Source of the DNA: Bartonella vinsonii subsp. vinsonii
GTDB taxonomy: Bacteria; Pseudomonadota; Alphaproteobacteria; Rhizobiales; Rhizobiaceae
Reading direction: 5' to 3'
DNA: 64,000 bases
Assembly: GCF_902825235.1 (NCBI RefSeq)
Contig: NZ_CADEAJ010000002.1
Span: 62,001 to 126,000, forward strand
In this document: positions 47,223-56,831 of the stretch, piece after piece
Layout: every line of letters starts with the position of its first letter
Position numbering within the stretch: position 1 is the first letter of the stretch
The notes under the pieces: generated by a model
What the model saw: the letters and a program-made list of their open reading frames with translations, nothing else
What the model was told of the DNA's origin: nothing
Database searches by the model: none
Position numbers and translations under genes: made by a program

Positions 47223-50026
47223 TGCCTTCTTTCTCTTTTAAAACGTTCTAAGAGAGCTGGAACATGAACTTGGTCAGCTTTATAGTTTCCTGTAAGCACG
47301 TAGATAACAATATTTAATCCTGCACGAAATGCCCATAGGCGCTGCATGGGGTCATTGGGAACAAGGGGGTATTTCCACATGCCTTTTTCGTCTAGAGCCC
47401 AAGCCGCCGCAAAATTATTTGCGGTAATCAGGAGAGAACTTACATTATCACCGAAGCCGAGAGAATTTTTTTCTTTTTTGTTGGTTGATGATGATTCAAC
47501 CCACAAAGGTGAACCACGGTAGAGACCGGGAAAATCCGGCATAATATAAAAAGAGCGTGCAACAACATGGTCCGTTGATGCTGGTTCAAGGGCTGGAATA
47601 TTTAATCCCTTTAAAATGATCCGTAATCTTTGTGTGGCTGGGGGGGCTGCTCCTTCAAGATTAAGGTTGCTCTTTATCTGATCGCGTGTGTCGAATAAAA
47701 TAGTGCCTCCATTTTTCATAAAGCTATTTATTTTTTCAAGGCTCTTTTGTGTTGGGAGAGGACTGTTCGCATCAATGGGCCAGTAAATCAGAGGATAGAA
47801 AGCAAGTTCATCTTTATCGAGATCAAGTGCTTTCACAGAGCTGGGCGAAAGCATTGTCCGTTCCGCGATAAATTGACTGAGGGCTTCTAGACCATTCTTG
47901 CTCGTTGTATCAATTTCACGATTATGCGTTACAACGTAAGCAAGATGCGTCGCGCCCGCTGCTTGAATTATGTCCTCATTATGATTTTCTGTGTCTTTTG
48001 CATAAACTCTTGGAGTATGGAGAAAAAAGGCAAGGAAACCTATTGTAAGGGGGAGAAAAAGGAGCATATTGCGCTGTCGGTTAAGAAAAAAAGCGCCTCC
48101 CATCCATAAAGTCAGAAAATTGTCAAAGGCAAATAATAAGATGGCTAATCCTAAAAGTGGACCAATAAGATGTTTTTCTTTTGTGTCATAAGATAAAGGA
48201 TTTCCACTTAAGGAGGGGGACAATAGTGATTGTTTCACCAAGTGCGATGGATGATTGAGGAGATTGAGTGCATAAAAATTATTTTTGACGCCGTAGAGTC
48301 CAGGTGGAGTATGATAGGAGGGACGAGGTGGATTTTGGGCATCAAGGATCAGTGGAACAACAGAAGAGGGAGGTGTTTGTAATTGTCCATCAGTGGTTAT
48401 TGTTCGCCAAGGGTTTTTTATTGTTGTTTCTTTTTTTATGGGTGTTGGATTGGTGTTTTGATAGGCACTCAATGTGATCAATTTTTGCAACATTTGTGCA
48501 AAAAAACCAGAGAGTGGAAGATTGGACCATGTGGGATCGGGAGCAATGTGAATAAGGATGAGTGTTCCTTTTCCACGTCCAGTTGCTGTAATGAGGGGGG
48601 TTCCATCAGAGAGACTAAGCCACGTTTTTTCAAAAAGATCTGGGCTTGGTTCTGCTAAAATTTGGCGTGAGACAGTGACTTCTTCTGGAAAAGGAAGATC
48701 AGAGAATATGCTAGTCTTTGCAAATGGTGCTAGTTTTTGCGGTTTTGTCCAAGACATAATACTACCAAGTGAACGTTTACCATAACGCAGTGGCACCGGA
48801 AGCAGACTATCATAGTGTTGTGCGGTACTCAGGTTTTCTCCTGCAAAGCGGATGAGTGTTCCCCCTTTATTCACAAAATCAGACAGTTTTTTTTCTGCTT
48901 CTTCTGACATGTTTATAATGTCACCTATAATGATAGCAGAAGGATTTTGTTTGAGTAAATGATCGAGATCCGTTGAAAGTTCTCCTCCTCCAGCTGTTAT
49001 AAGCTGTGTATAGCCTTCTAACGCTTTGATAATATAGTAAAATGGAGAAAGCAAAGGTTGTGCCATTTCACGCGTATTGGGTGAAAGGAGAGCAACACGA
49101 CTCATCTTATTGTGGCTGTCCACTAAGAAGGTCGCAGCAGCATGGTTTTGGTTGTTAATTTTTATCCAAGCAATGTCGTTGCGTAGTTCAAGTGGTACAT
49201 TAAACGGAACAAGCGTTGTTGTTTCTCCTTCAAGGAATTTTGTTGTAAAATGATCAAGAAGTTGATTATTTGCATCATAAAGATTTAGTGTGATGGGAGT
49301 CTCGTTGTGTGTCGTTGAACGGATGGCGCGTGCTACCATGTTTCCATTGTTATTTTCTATGGCTGTTATGGCGGTTAAATCGGAAATATCAGGTGAGTAC
49401 CATAAGAATGTTTTGGGGTTTAATTGTTCAATCAGCGCAAAAGTTTCATCATTTTCGTGTGTTTGTAACCCATCACTTAAATATGCAATATCAAGAGGTT
49501 TTCCTTTGGCTCTTTCCATCAGTTTTTTTAATGCGTCCATACGATTGACAGACCAAGGACGGGGTTGCAAATGCATTAAATGTTGTTTTATGGTTTTCGC
49601 AGGGAGAGGACCTATATTGGCAGTATCATTTTCAGCTGTGGCAAGAAAATAAATATCTTTTTGGTGCTTTTCTGCTTGCGTAAGGAGGGATTCGGCAACA
49701 GAGAGGCGTTTTTTCCATTCTTTCACTGATGCCCATCCGTTATCAATAATGAGTGCAAGTGGTTGAGAGCTGGAAAGTGTTATTGGTTTTTGATTCCAAG
49801 TGGGGCGTGCCAAAGCGATGATAATGAGCGCTGCTATGGTTAAGCGTAATAACAGTAACCACCAAGGTGTATGTTTTGCGCTTTCTTGTTGATGCGTTGG
49901 TTTTGGTAGAAAGCGCAAAGGAGGAAAGGGTTCTTTATGCGGGGATGGAGGTGTTATCCGTAACAACCACCAAATGACGGGTAGCGATAAAAGTCCTAGT
50001 AAAAGAAACGGAGCAGCAAAACTCAA
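47219..50026 (-). CDS. BatA-N and DUF4159 domain membrane protein
   Basis: This 935-residue protein begins with the aerotolerance-regulator N-terminal (BatA) domain: FLLLGLLSLPVIWWLLR (about residues 7-23), RFLPKPTHQQ and a second membrane segment near 54-75. A long VWA/GATase-like periplasmic part follows. Two membrane segments near 630-690 come next, and a C-terminal DUF4159 domain (about 710-930, with FYPLIYWPIDANSP, GGTILFDTRDQ and ending near VIYVLTGNYKADQVHVP). Overlaps of four bases on both sides tie it to the operon. It is thought to form a membrane complex with the MoxR ATPase and DUF58 protein, but its role is unproven. Confidence 0.85.
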   Translation of the reverse strand: MSFAAPFLLLGLLSLPVIWWLLRITPPSPHKEPFPPLRFLPKPTHQQESAKHTPWWLLLLRLTIAALIIIALARPTWNQKPITLSSSQPLALIIDNGWASVKEWKKRLSVAESLLTQAEKHQKDIYFLATAENDTANIGPLPAKTIKQHLMHLQPRPWSVNRMDALKKLMERAKGKPLDIAYLSDGLQTHENDETFALIEQLNPKTFLWYSPDISDLTAITAIENNNGNMVARAIRSTTHNETPITLNLYDANNQLLDHFTTKFLEGETTTLVPFNVPLELRNDIAWIKINNQNHAAATFLVDSHNKMSRVALLSPNTREMAQPLLSPFYYIIKALEGYTQLITAGGGELSTDLDHLLKQNPSAIIIGDIINMSEEAEKKLSDFVNKGGTLIRFAGENLSTAQHYDSLLPVPLRYGKRSLGSIMSWTKPQKLAPFAKTSIFSDLPFPEEVTVSRQILAEPSPDLFEKTWLSLSDGTPLITATGRGKGTLILIHIAPDPTWSNLPLSGFFAQMLQKLITLSAYQNTNPTPIKKETTIKNPWRTITTDGQLQTPPSSVVPLILDAQNPPRPSYHTPPGLYGVKNNFYALNLLNHPSHLVKQSLLSPSLSGNPLSYDTKEKHLIGPLLGLAILLFAFDNFLTLWMGGAFFLNRQRNMLLFLPLTIGFLAFFLHTPRVYAKDTENHNEDIIQAAGATHLAYVVTHNREIDTTSKNGLEALSQFIAERTMLSPSSVKALDLDKDELAFYPLIYWPIDANSPLPTQKSLEKINSFMKNGGTILFDTRDQIKSNLNLEGAAPPATQRLRIILKGLNIPALEPASTDHVVARSFYIMPDFPGLYRGSPLWVESSSTNKKEKNSLGFGDNVSSLLITANNFAAAWALDEKGMWKYPLVPNDPMQRLWAFRAGLNIVIYVLTGNYKADQVHVPALLERFKRERRQ

Positions 50027-50934
50027 GACAACCTCCTAGAGTGAGATGGAGTGCTCCCCATTTTGTTTGCAAGATGCAAAATGGTTTCTGTGAAGGGTTG
50101 ATTTGTTCTACTCACGTGATAGGTCCATCCTTGGCGTGCGCAAAAATTTGCTAATTCTTGTCGTCTTGCTTGATACAGTTTGCAATAGTGTTTACGAAGA
50201 TTTTCTGCTTTTCCAAAAATATGCTTTTCTTTTGTTTCAGGATCAAAAAATTCTGTATGACCTGTGTAGGGAAAATTTTCTTCTGCGGGATCAGCAATTT
50301 CAATTAAATGAGCAGTGATCTGTTTTGTGGATAAAAGGGTTAAATGTTTGATGATTTTTTCAGGATGATCGAGAAAGTCACTTACTAGAATGGCGTGTGA
50401 AAAACGCGTAAGAGTTGAAAAATTTGCAAATGGATTTTCACTGTGATGATTTGCTAATGCTAGCGCTACGCGTTCTAATATATTGGATGCTCTCGTGGGG
50501 GGCATTAAAGTAGGGATAGCAATATGTTCGCCGCTATGTGTAAGTAGGGATGCCAATATGAGGGTAAGAATGATGGCATAATCACCCTTAGAGATTTTGG
50601 AAAAGCGTGAACAATAATGCATGGAGGCACTTTGATCAGGGCAAAGCCAAACTGTCTGTGTCACTTGCCATTCATTTTCGCGTAGGTAAGTATGTTCATC
50701 ACGTGCTGAGCGACGCCAATCAATGCGTGTAATGGATTCCCCTTCAACATAAGGTCGAAATTGCCAAAAATTTTCCCCGTTACCCCGTTTACGTTGTCCA
50801 TGCCATCCAGTTATCAATGTATTTGCAATGCGACGTGCTTGTAGAAGAAAAGACGGCATCTTCGCAACATCTTCATGCAGTTTAGCCGCAAGTGACATGG
50901 GGGGCTTTGGGGAAACTTTTTTGCCAATAGCCAT
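50023..50934 (-). CDS. DUF58 domain protein
   Basis: The 303-residue soluble protein has the DUF58 core: GENFWQFRPYVEGESITRID then DWRRSARDE, followed by a degenerate VWA domain (LCPDQSASMHYC). DUF58 proteins are almost always encoded next to a MoxR AAA+ ATPase, and are taken to be its partner. Its ATG adjoins the moxR stop codon and its end overlaps the DUF4159 gene by four bases, so the order is moxR, DUF58, BatA-DUF4159, large membrane protein. The cellular role (metal insertion or envelope stress) is unknown. Confidence 0.9.
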   Translation of the reverse strand: MAIGKKVSPKPPMSLAAKLHEDVAKMPSFLLQARRIANTLITGWHGQRKRGNGENFWQFRPYVEGESITRIDWRRSARDEHTYLRENEWQVTQTVWLCPDQSASMHYCSRFSKISKGDYAIILTLILASLLTHSGEHIAIPTLMPPTRASNILERVALALANHHSENPFANFSTLTRFSHAILVSDFLDHPEKIIKHLTLLSTKQITAHLIEIADPAEENFPYTGHTEFFDPETKEKHIFGKAENLRKHYCKLYQARRQELANFCARQGWTYHVSRTNQPFTETILHLANKMGSTPSHSRRLS

Positions 50935-51966
50935 TTAGAGAACGTCTTTCATGAGATTATGAATAATATCTTTTACGCTGATATCTTCAGCATGTGCAGA
51001 AAAATTAAGTGCCATGCGGTGTTGTAATACAGGAAGAGCTAATGCTTCAACATCATCAAGAGAAGGCGCTAAACGCCCATAATAAAGTGCACGCGCACGC
51101 ACACAAAGTGAAAGTGCTTGTGAAGCGCGTGGGCCAGGCCCCCAAGCAACATAAGTATTTGCAAGAGTGTTGTCTTTATGAGGACGGGCCAAACGGACAA
51201 TCTTTAAAATGGCCTCTACAACATTTTCTGAAAGGGACATTTTACGAACGATCTTTTGAATTTTTTGTAGTTTTTCTGTTGACAAAATCGGTTTTGCGTT
51301 TTGTTTTTTTTCTTTTGTTGTTTCTAAAATAATCCGTCGTTCTGTTGTTAGATCAGGATAGTCAATATCAATTTGCATCAAAAAGCGATCGAGCTGTGCT
51401 TCAGGAAGTGGATAGGTCCCTTCCTGCTCGAGAGGATTTTGGGTTGCAAGCACATGAAAAGGTTGTGGCAAATCGTAACGGGTCCCAGCAACGGTGACAT
51501 GGTATTCTTGCATGGCTTGTAAAAGAGCTGATTGCGTTCGAGGAGAGGCACGATTAATCTCATCTGCCATAAGAAGTTGGGTAAAAATAGGACCTTTAAC
51601 GTAGCGGAAGGAACGTTTACCACTTTTATCCGAATCCATAATTTCAGAACCGATAATGTCTGAAGGCATTAAATCTGGAGTAAATTGGATGCGTTTTTCA
51701 TCAAGTCCCAATACTGTTCCCAAAGTTTGAACAAGACGTGTTTTAGCAAGTCCTGGAGCACCAACAAGAAGAGCATGTCCACCGGCAAAAATAGCTATTA
51801 AAGCATATTCAATCACATGATTTTGTCCAAAAATGACTTTGTCAATTTCTTGTTGTAAAATGTTCAATTCTTTATGTGCTGCATCAATATCATCAATGAT
51901 CGCTTGGGCTTCATCCTTGATATTGACCTTTTTAAGAGAATTGGATGATGTATCACATTGGCTCAT
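50935..51966 (-). CDS. MoxR-family AAA+ ATPase
   Basis: The 343-residue protein has Walker A GAPGLAKT at residues 69-76, QFTPDLMPSDIIGSE, the Walker B segment LLMADEINRASPRTQSALLQAM and sensor LATQNPLEQEGTYPLPEAQ, all classic MoxR. MoxR ATPases remodel protein complexes, often helping with metal cofactor insertion or stress tolerance together with VWA and DUF58 partners. It is the first gene of the leftward operon. A 238-base gap separates it from the divergent cca gene; in that gap the promoters must lie. Confidence 0.95.
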   Translation of the reverse strand: MSQCDTSSNSLKKVNIKDEAQAIIDDIDAAHKELNILQQEIDKVIFGQNHVIEYALIAIFAGGHALLVGAPGLAKTRLVQTLGTVLGLDEKRIQFTPDLMPSDIIGSEIMDSDKSGKRSFRYVKGPIFTQLLMADEINRASPRTQSALLQAMQEYHVTVAGTRYDLPQPFHVLATQNPLEQEGTYPLPEAQLDRFLMQIDIDYPDLTTERRIILETTKEKKQNAKPILSTEKLQKIQKIVRKMSLSENVVEAILKIVRLARPHKDNTLANTYVAWGPGPRASQALSLCVRARALYYGRLAPSLDDVEALALPVLQHRMALNFSAHAEDISVKDIIHNLMKDVL

Positions 51967-52204
51967 ATTGCTTCCTTAAGGCGTTTGTCGCAAAATCGGT
52001 AATTTTTTCTGCATGATAATAAATATTTTATAATTTGTAGCAGAAAATGAGAAGAAAAGAAGTGTAATATATTGTTTTTTCGTATTCTCTACATACAGAT
52101 CATTTTTGGGGGGAAATAAACAGATATATTGAGGACTTTCTTAGAAAATTCTCATGAGAATATCTGTTTAAGGCAATGAGAGCAATTTTTTGAAAGGTTA
52201 AAGG

Positions 52205-53458
52205 GTGAATATAAGACAAAATTTCAAACACGTTAAATGGTTACAGCATAGTGATATCCAAACACTTCTTCGTGTTTTGTCTTTGGGTGATGAAGAGGCC
52301 CGTATTGTCGGTGGTGCTGTACGCAATCAGCTGTTAGGGCAGCCTATTAGTGATATTGATATTGCCACAACCTGTTTGCCACAACAGATTGTAATGCGTG
52401 TAGAAGAAGCAGGATTTAAGGCTATTCCTACAGGGATTGCATTTGGTACTGTAACAGTGGTTTCTCCTTCATGTTCTTATGAGGTAACAACGCTTCGCTG
52501 TGATATTGAAACGGATGGTCGTCATGCAAAAGTGGCATTTGGTCGTGATTGGCAAAAAGATGCGGAACGGCGGGATTTTACGATTAATGCACTTTATTGT
52601 GATGCTGCTGGCCGCCTTTATGATGATGTGGGAGGTTTGAATGATATTGCCAGCCGAACAGTACGTTTTATAGGTATTGCAGAAAATCGTATTCGTGAAG
52701 ATTATTTACGTATTTTGCGGTTTTTTCGCTTTTTTGCTTGGTATGGTGCAGGACGTCCTGATGTGCAAGGATTAAAAGCATGTGTGAGTTTAAAAGAGGG
52801 GCTACAAAAACTTTCCTCTGAGCGTATTTGGGCAGAGATGAAAAAACTTCTCACTGCTTCAGATCCAACACGTGCTCTTTTATGGATGAGGCAAAGTGGA
52901 GTTTTAACACGCATTTTTCCGGAAACAGAAAAATGGGGCATTGATGCAATTCACTCATTGGTAAAAGCAGAAAAAGCTCTTGGTTGGAAAATCGATCCAT
53001 TGTTACGGTTGGAAAGTCTTCTTCCTCCTGATCCTATACGCCTTCATGAAATGGCGCAGCGTTTGCGTCTCTCTCATAAGGAAACAACGCGATTAAAGGA
53101 ATGGGCAGAGTTAAAAATGATTCACCAAAACTGTGCAGAGGGAGAGGTGCAAAAACTGATTTATTTTCATGGTCGTCAGCCAGTTTTAGATCAATTATCC
53201 TTGCGGATGGCAGCAGCGCATGTCGATGTTCTAGAAGGAGAGGAGGCTTTGCAAAAAGCAGAAAAGTATACGAAGCTTTATTATCTTGCTCAAAAATGGC
53301 AGATTCCTACTTTTCCTGTTAATGGCAAGGATTTGATGGAGAAAGGTTTGTCTAAAGGGGTGCTTTTGGGGAAAAAGCTCAAAGAGCTGGAAGGGATATG
53401 GATTGAAAGTGGATTTTTATTGGATCGTAATGCATTGTTAGAAAAAATTAATGTGTAA
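52205..53458 (+). CDS. cca: CCA tRNA nucleotidyltransferase / polyA polymerase family
   Basis: The 417-residue protein has the nucleotidyltransferase core RIVGGAVRNQLLGQPISDID with the metal-binding DxD, and then RRDFTINALY and EDYLRILRFFRFFA (the polyA-polymerase/CCA signature), followed by a helical C-terminus. It adds or repairs the CCA end of tRNAs. A GTG start at 52205 has AAGG upstream. Its place opposite the moxR operon is, as I recall, usual in Hyphomicrobiales. Confidence 0.93.
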   Translation: MNIRQNFKHVKWLQHSDIQTLLRVLSLGDEEARIVGGAVRNQLLGQPISDIDIATTCLPQQIVMRVEEAGFKAIPTGIAFGTVTVVSPSCSYEVTTLRCDIETDGRHAKVAFGRDWQKDAERRDFTINALYCDAAGRLYDDVGGLNDIASRTVRFIGIAENRIREDYLRILRFFRFFAWYGAGRPDVQGLKACVSLKEGLQKLSSERIWAEMKKLLTASDPTRALLWMRQSGVLTRIFPETEKWGIDAIHSLVKAEKALGWKIDPLLRLESLLPPDPIRLHEMAQRLRLSHKETTRLKEWAELKMIHQNCAEGEVQKLIYFHGRQPVLDQLSLRMAAAHVDVLEGEEALQKAEKYTKLYYLAQKWQIPTFPVNGKDLMEKGLSKGVLLGKKLKELEGIWIESGFLLDRNALLEKINV

Positions 53459-53764
53459 TATGGGTTTTTATAAAGAAGCTTTTGTTATTTTTAGAGGAGG
53501 GGGATTTGTCGCGTCTTGAGTATTGGTAGTGGAAATGGTGCGATGAAGTATTCTAAGCCCATTATATTCTTCATAGTTTTTCTGATGATTTATAAAAGCG
53601 TTCTGTTGTTATTCTAGAAGCATAATTGAGAAGTGTAAGATTTTCATGCTCTTTTCAAATTCTAAAAATATGATGATTTCACTCTTTTAAAAACCGTTTA
53701 TTATCCACAGAATATTGATATTTTTATCAATATATTGAATCACGCAATAAGATTTTTGTCCTTT
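53459..53764. other. intergenic region between convergent cca and trmL
   Basis: About 305 bases with no gene and no obvious hairpin terminator. Confidence 0.4.
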
Positions 53765-54241
53765 TTATAAAGTTTCTCTTTTTTCGTAATAACCAATTTG
53801 GCGAAGTGCTTCCCCTGTCGTTATGGCTACGCTCATTGCAAGATTTAAAGAGCGCGCATGAGGTTGCATGGGAATTTTCAATGCACCATCAACAGCTTCA
53901 TGAACATAATCTGGAACTCCTGCTGACTCACGACCAAAAAGTAAAACATCATTTTTCTGGTAGCATATTTGTGTATAGCATGTTTGTGCTTTTGTGCTTA
54001 AAAGCAAAAGACGACGGTTACAGTATTTCATGCTATGCATAAAATGTTGCCAATCCATGTGTCTTTCTAGCGAAGCGTATTCGAGATAATCCAACCCTGC
54101 GCGCTTAAGGTTGCGATCCGACAAATTAAAGCCGGCTGGTTCAATAATATGTACATGTAAACCAAAGCAAGCGCTAAGGCGCAAAATTGTTCCCGTGTTA
54201 CCAGCAATATCAGGTTGAAAAAGAGCGATGTGAAGTGTCAT
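53765..54241 (-). CDS. trmL: tRNA (cytidine/uridine-34-2'-O)-methyltransferase TrmL
   Basis: The 158-residue protein is a short SPOUT methyltransferase with the TrmL opening HIALFQPDIAGNTGTILRLS and the C-terminal knot motifs LLFGRESAGVPDYVHE, IPMQPHARSLNLAMSVAI. It 2'-O-methylates the wobble base of leucine tRNAs using S-adenosylmethionine. It lies upstream of petABC in the opposite direction, an arrangement I recall from related genomes. Confidence 0.94.
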   Translation of the reverse strand: MTLHIALFQPDIAGNTGTILRLSACFGLHVHIIEPAGFNLSDRNLKRAGLDYLEYASLERHMDWQHFMHSMKYCNRRLLLLSTKAQTCYTQICYQKNDVLLFGRESAGVPDYVHEAVDGALKIPMQPHARSLNLAMSVAITTGEALRQIGYYEKRETL

Positions 54242-55021
54242 ATGCTCTATGGTATGATTTTTTCTTTATGTTTGTAAAGAAGCTCTGTTGCTTATTCAAA
54301 ATATAATTCAGAAGCATGGTTTTTGGGCGTGTAATGATCATTTTATTCTGGATTTTAGGAAAAAGTTACGTTCCCAAGTTTATGATGAGATGTGCAGAAT
54401 GGTTATCAATGAAGGATAACGACAAGTAATACATTTCGATAGGGATATGAATCATTACAAGAACGCGTTCTCTTTAAAAGTATTCAGGGCTATTTTCTTT
54501 GTATAACTTTATTGGTCATTAAAATAACGTGTGGGGGAATAGCGCTTAAAAATAAGCATTCGTCTTTATCCGTACCAATGGAACCCAAACTCTATGATTT
54601 CGACAAAGCATTATATTGAATGTAAAATTTAGGTCTTGTTTGTAGAAGTTTGGTAGTGAAAGGGGAGTATAATTGTTTCCTATGAACAAAAACTTTTGAG
54701 TTGAGAATGGATGGTTGGAACGTGGTTTGAGTTGAAAGAATTTCTAGTCTTCATAATCAGTGTGGTAGTAGAGAATATATTTGATTATTCTTTTATATTT
54801 GAGGGAAATGAAGACGGAAGGTAGAAAAAACAGGGCAGAGTAAGCAGCATTTTTGCGAATGGGCGTCATAATTTTTTTCTAAGAGAAGACAGATCACAAA
54901 AATAGTAGAAAGTTTTTAAGGGATTTTTTCATGGGTTAGGGAACTGAATGATCAGGGATTGTGCAATGGAGGAGGGTGTAGTAAAAGAGTATTTTGAAGA
55001 AAGAGCTCTTTTGTTAAGGTA
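54242..55021. other. long region between trmL and petA, partly protein-like
   Basis: About 780 bases. On the plus strand, 54294-54512 is open apart from one stop and reads protein-like (FILDFRKKLRSQVYDEMCR, then VIHFDRDMNHYKNAF), but I recognise no family and no start fits. It may be a decayed gene. The rest shows nothing. The petA promoter should lie at its right end. Confidence 0.4.
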
Positions 55022-55570
55022 ATGAGTGAGCAAACAAGGCGCGATTTTTTGTTTTTGCTAACAGGTCTTACAGGGGCGGTTGGATTGGGTGCCGTTGCAT
55101 GGCCTTTTATTCGTCAGCTGTCTCCAGATGAGGCCGTTTTGGCTTCTTCTTCTGTTGAGGTGGATCTTTCGGGGATTGAAGAGGGCATGTCGGTGACGGT
55201 TAAGTGGCGTGGACAGCCTGTCGTCATCCGCAATCGCACTGCAAAAGAAATTGCTGAAGCGCGTAATACCGAATTGAGTATTCTGAGAGATCGTCAAGCA
55301 CGCAATCCTAATCTTGAAAGTGAAGAAGACGCGACGGATTTCGCGCGTTCAGCAGGTGAGGGACATGAGAATTGGCTTATTATTATTAATCTTTGTACGC
55401 ATCTAGGTTGTGTAACACTTGGACAATCAGGGAAATTTGGAGGGTGGTTGTGTCCATGTCATGGATCTGTTTATGATACAGCTGGAAGAGTGCGCTCAGG
55501 GCCAGCTAACTATAATTTAGCTATTCCACCTTATCGATTTCTTTCTGATACCTTGCTGAAAATAGGATAA
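55022..55570 (+). CDS. petA: ubiquinol-cytochrome c reductase, Rieske iron-sulfur subunit
   Basis: The 182-residue protein has an N-terminal twin-arginine (QTRRDFL, residues 5-10) membrane anchor (about 9-30). The Rieske [2Fe-2S] ligands are C125 and H127 (CTHLGC, with C130) and C144 and H147 (CPCHGS, with C146). C130 and C146 form the usual disulfide. It is part of cytochrome bc1, which oxidises ubiquinol and reduces cytochrome c. It is followed by petB after four bases. Confidence 0.97.
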   Translation: MSEQTRRDFLFLLTGLTGAVGLGAVAWPFIRQLSPDEAVLASSSVEVDLSGIEEGMSVTVKWRGQPVVIRNRTAKEIAEARNTELSILRDRQARNPNLESEEDATDFARSAGEGHENWLIIINLCTHLGCVTLGQSGKFGGWLCPCHGSVYDTAGRVRSGPANYNLAIPPYRFLSDTLLKIG

Positions 55571-55574
55571 GGTA

Positions 55575-56831
55575 ATGACCAAATTTTCTCCCTATATTCC
55601 CAAAAATGCTGTTGCCCGTTGGTTTGATAAGCGTTTACCTGTTCCCCGTTTTTTTTATAATGCATTTGTTATTTTTCCGGTACCCCGTAACCTGAATTAT
55701 TTTTATACATTTGGCGGTATTTTGACCGTTATGCTTTTATCACAGCTTTTGACCGGTATTGTCTTGGCGCTGCATTATGTGCCAGATGTTCATTTGGCTT
55801 TTGAAACGGGTGAACGATTTAGACGTGAGGGGCAGTTTGGTTGGCTTTTTCGTCCATGGCATTGTGTAGGATCTTCGTTCTTTTTTATTGCTGTTTATAT
55901 CCATTTAGCACGTAGCCTTTATTATGGTTCATATAAAAATATGCGAGAAATGGTTTGGATCACGGGCATTTGTATCTATATAGTCATGATGGCAACAGCA
56001 TTTTTTGGTTATGTGCTGGTTTGGGGGATGGTGTCTGTTTCTGCGGCTTCAGTGGTTGCTGGACTTGTAAAAGCTATTCCTTTGGTGGGGACATGGTTGC
56101 ATGAGGCATTTCTTGGTGGTTATAGCGTAGGACAACCGACGTTGAACCGTTTTTATGTTTTTCATTATTTTTTGTCATTTGTTTTGCTTTTTCTCGTTGG
56201 GCTGCATATTTGGGCACTTCACCAAGTTGGACAGAGTAATCCGGCCGGTCTTGCAATACAATCAGAGAAGGAAATTGTTCCTTTTGCACCTTATGCGCTT
56301 ATCAAAGATATTTTTGCCATCATAGTTTTTTTAATCTTTTTTTCTTGGTTTTTGTTTTATATGCCCGATTATATGGGACAGGCTGAAAATTATAGTGTTG
56401 CTGATCCTTTAAGGGCTCCTCTTCGTGTGGTACCAGAGTGGTATTTTTTGCCTTTTTATGCAATGCTGCGTGCTATAACTTTTAGTATTGGTGCTCTTTC
56501 ATCAACTTTTTTGGGCGTTGTGATATTAGCTGGTTCAGTTTTCGTTTTGATTTTTGTTCCATGGTTAGATCGCTCTAAAATATGCTCTGCAAGATATAGG
56601 CCTCTTTATAAGATTTTCTTTTGGGCATTCATTATTGATGTCGTTTTTCTTGGTTGGCTTGGGTCAAGAGAAATCAGTGACAGCACTCTTTTATGGACGC
56701 AATTGGCCACAGTTTATTATTTTACATTCTTTTTGATTGTTTTGCCAATTCTACCGACTTTTGAAAAGGGACATTCTCTTCCTTCTTCAATTACTGAAGA
56801 TATGAAACAGAGAAAAAATAAATTATGGTGA
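55575..56831 (+). CDS. petB: ubiquinol-cytochrome c reductase, cytochrome b subunit
   Basis: The 418-residue polytopic protein has about eight membrane segments, including the heme-ligating helices with RPWHCVGSSFFFIAVYIHL and RFYVFHYFLSFVLLFLVGLH. The Qo-site motif PEWYFLPFYAMLRA is present. Cytochrome b carries the quinol oxidation and reduction sites of the bc1 complex. It is a separate gene, not fused to cytochrome c1 as in some rhizobia. It overlaps petC by seven bases. Confidence 0.97.
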   Translation: MTKFSPYIPKNAVARWFDKRLPVPRFFYNAFVIFPVPRNLNYFYTFGGILTVMLLSQLLTGIVLALHYVPDVHLAFETGERFRREGQFGWLFRPWHCVGSSFFFIAVYIHLARSLYYGSYKNMREMVWITGICIYIVMMATAFFGYVLVWGMVSVSAASVVAGLVKAIPLVGTWLHEAFLGGYSVGQPTLNRFYVFHYFLSFVLLFLVGLHIWALHQVGQSNPAGLAIQSEKEIVPFAPYALIKDIFAIIVFLIFFSWFLFYMPDYMGQAENYSVADPLRAPLRVVPEWYFLPFYAMLRAITFSIGALSSTFLGVVILAGSVFVLIFVPWLDRSKICSARYRPLYKIFFWAFIIDVVFLGWLGSREISDSTLLWTQLATVYYFTFFLIVLPILPTFEKGHSLPSSITEDMKQRKNKLW

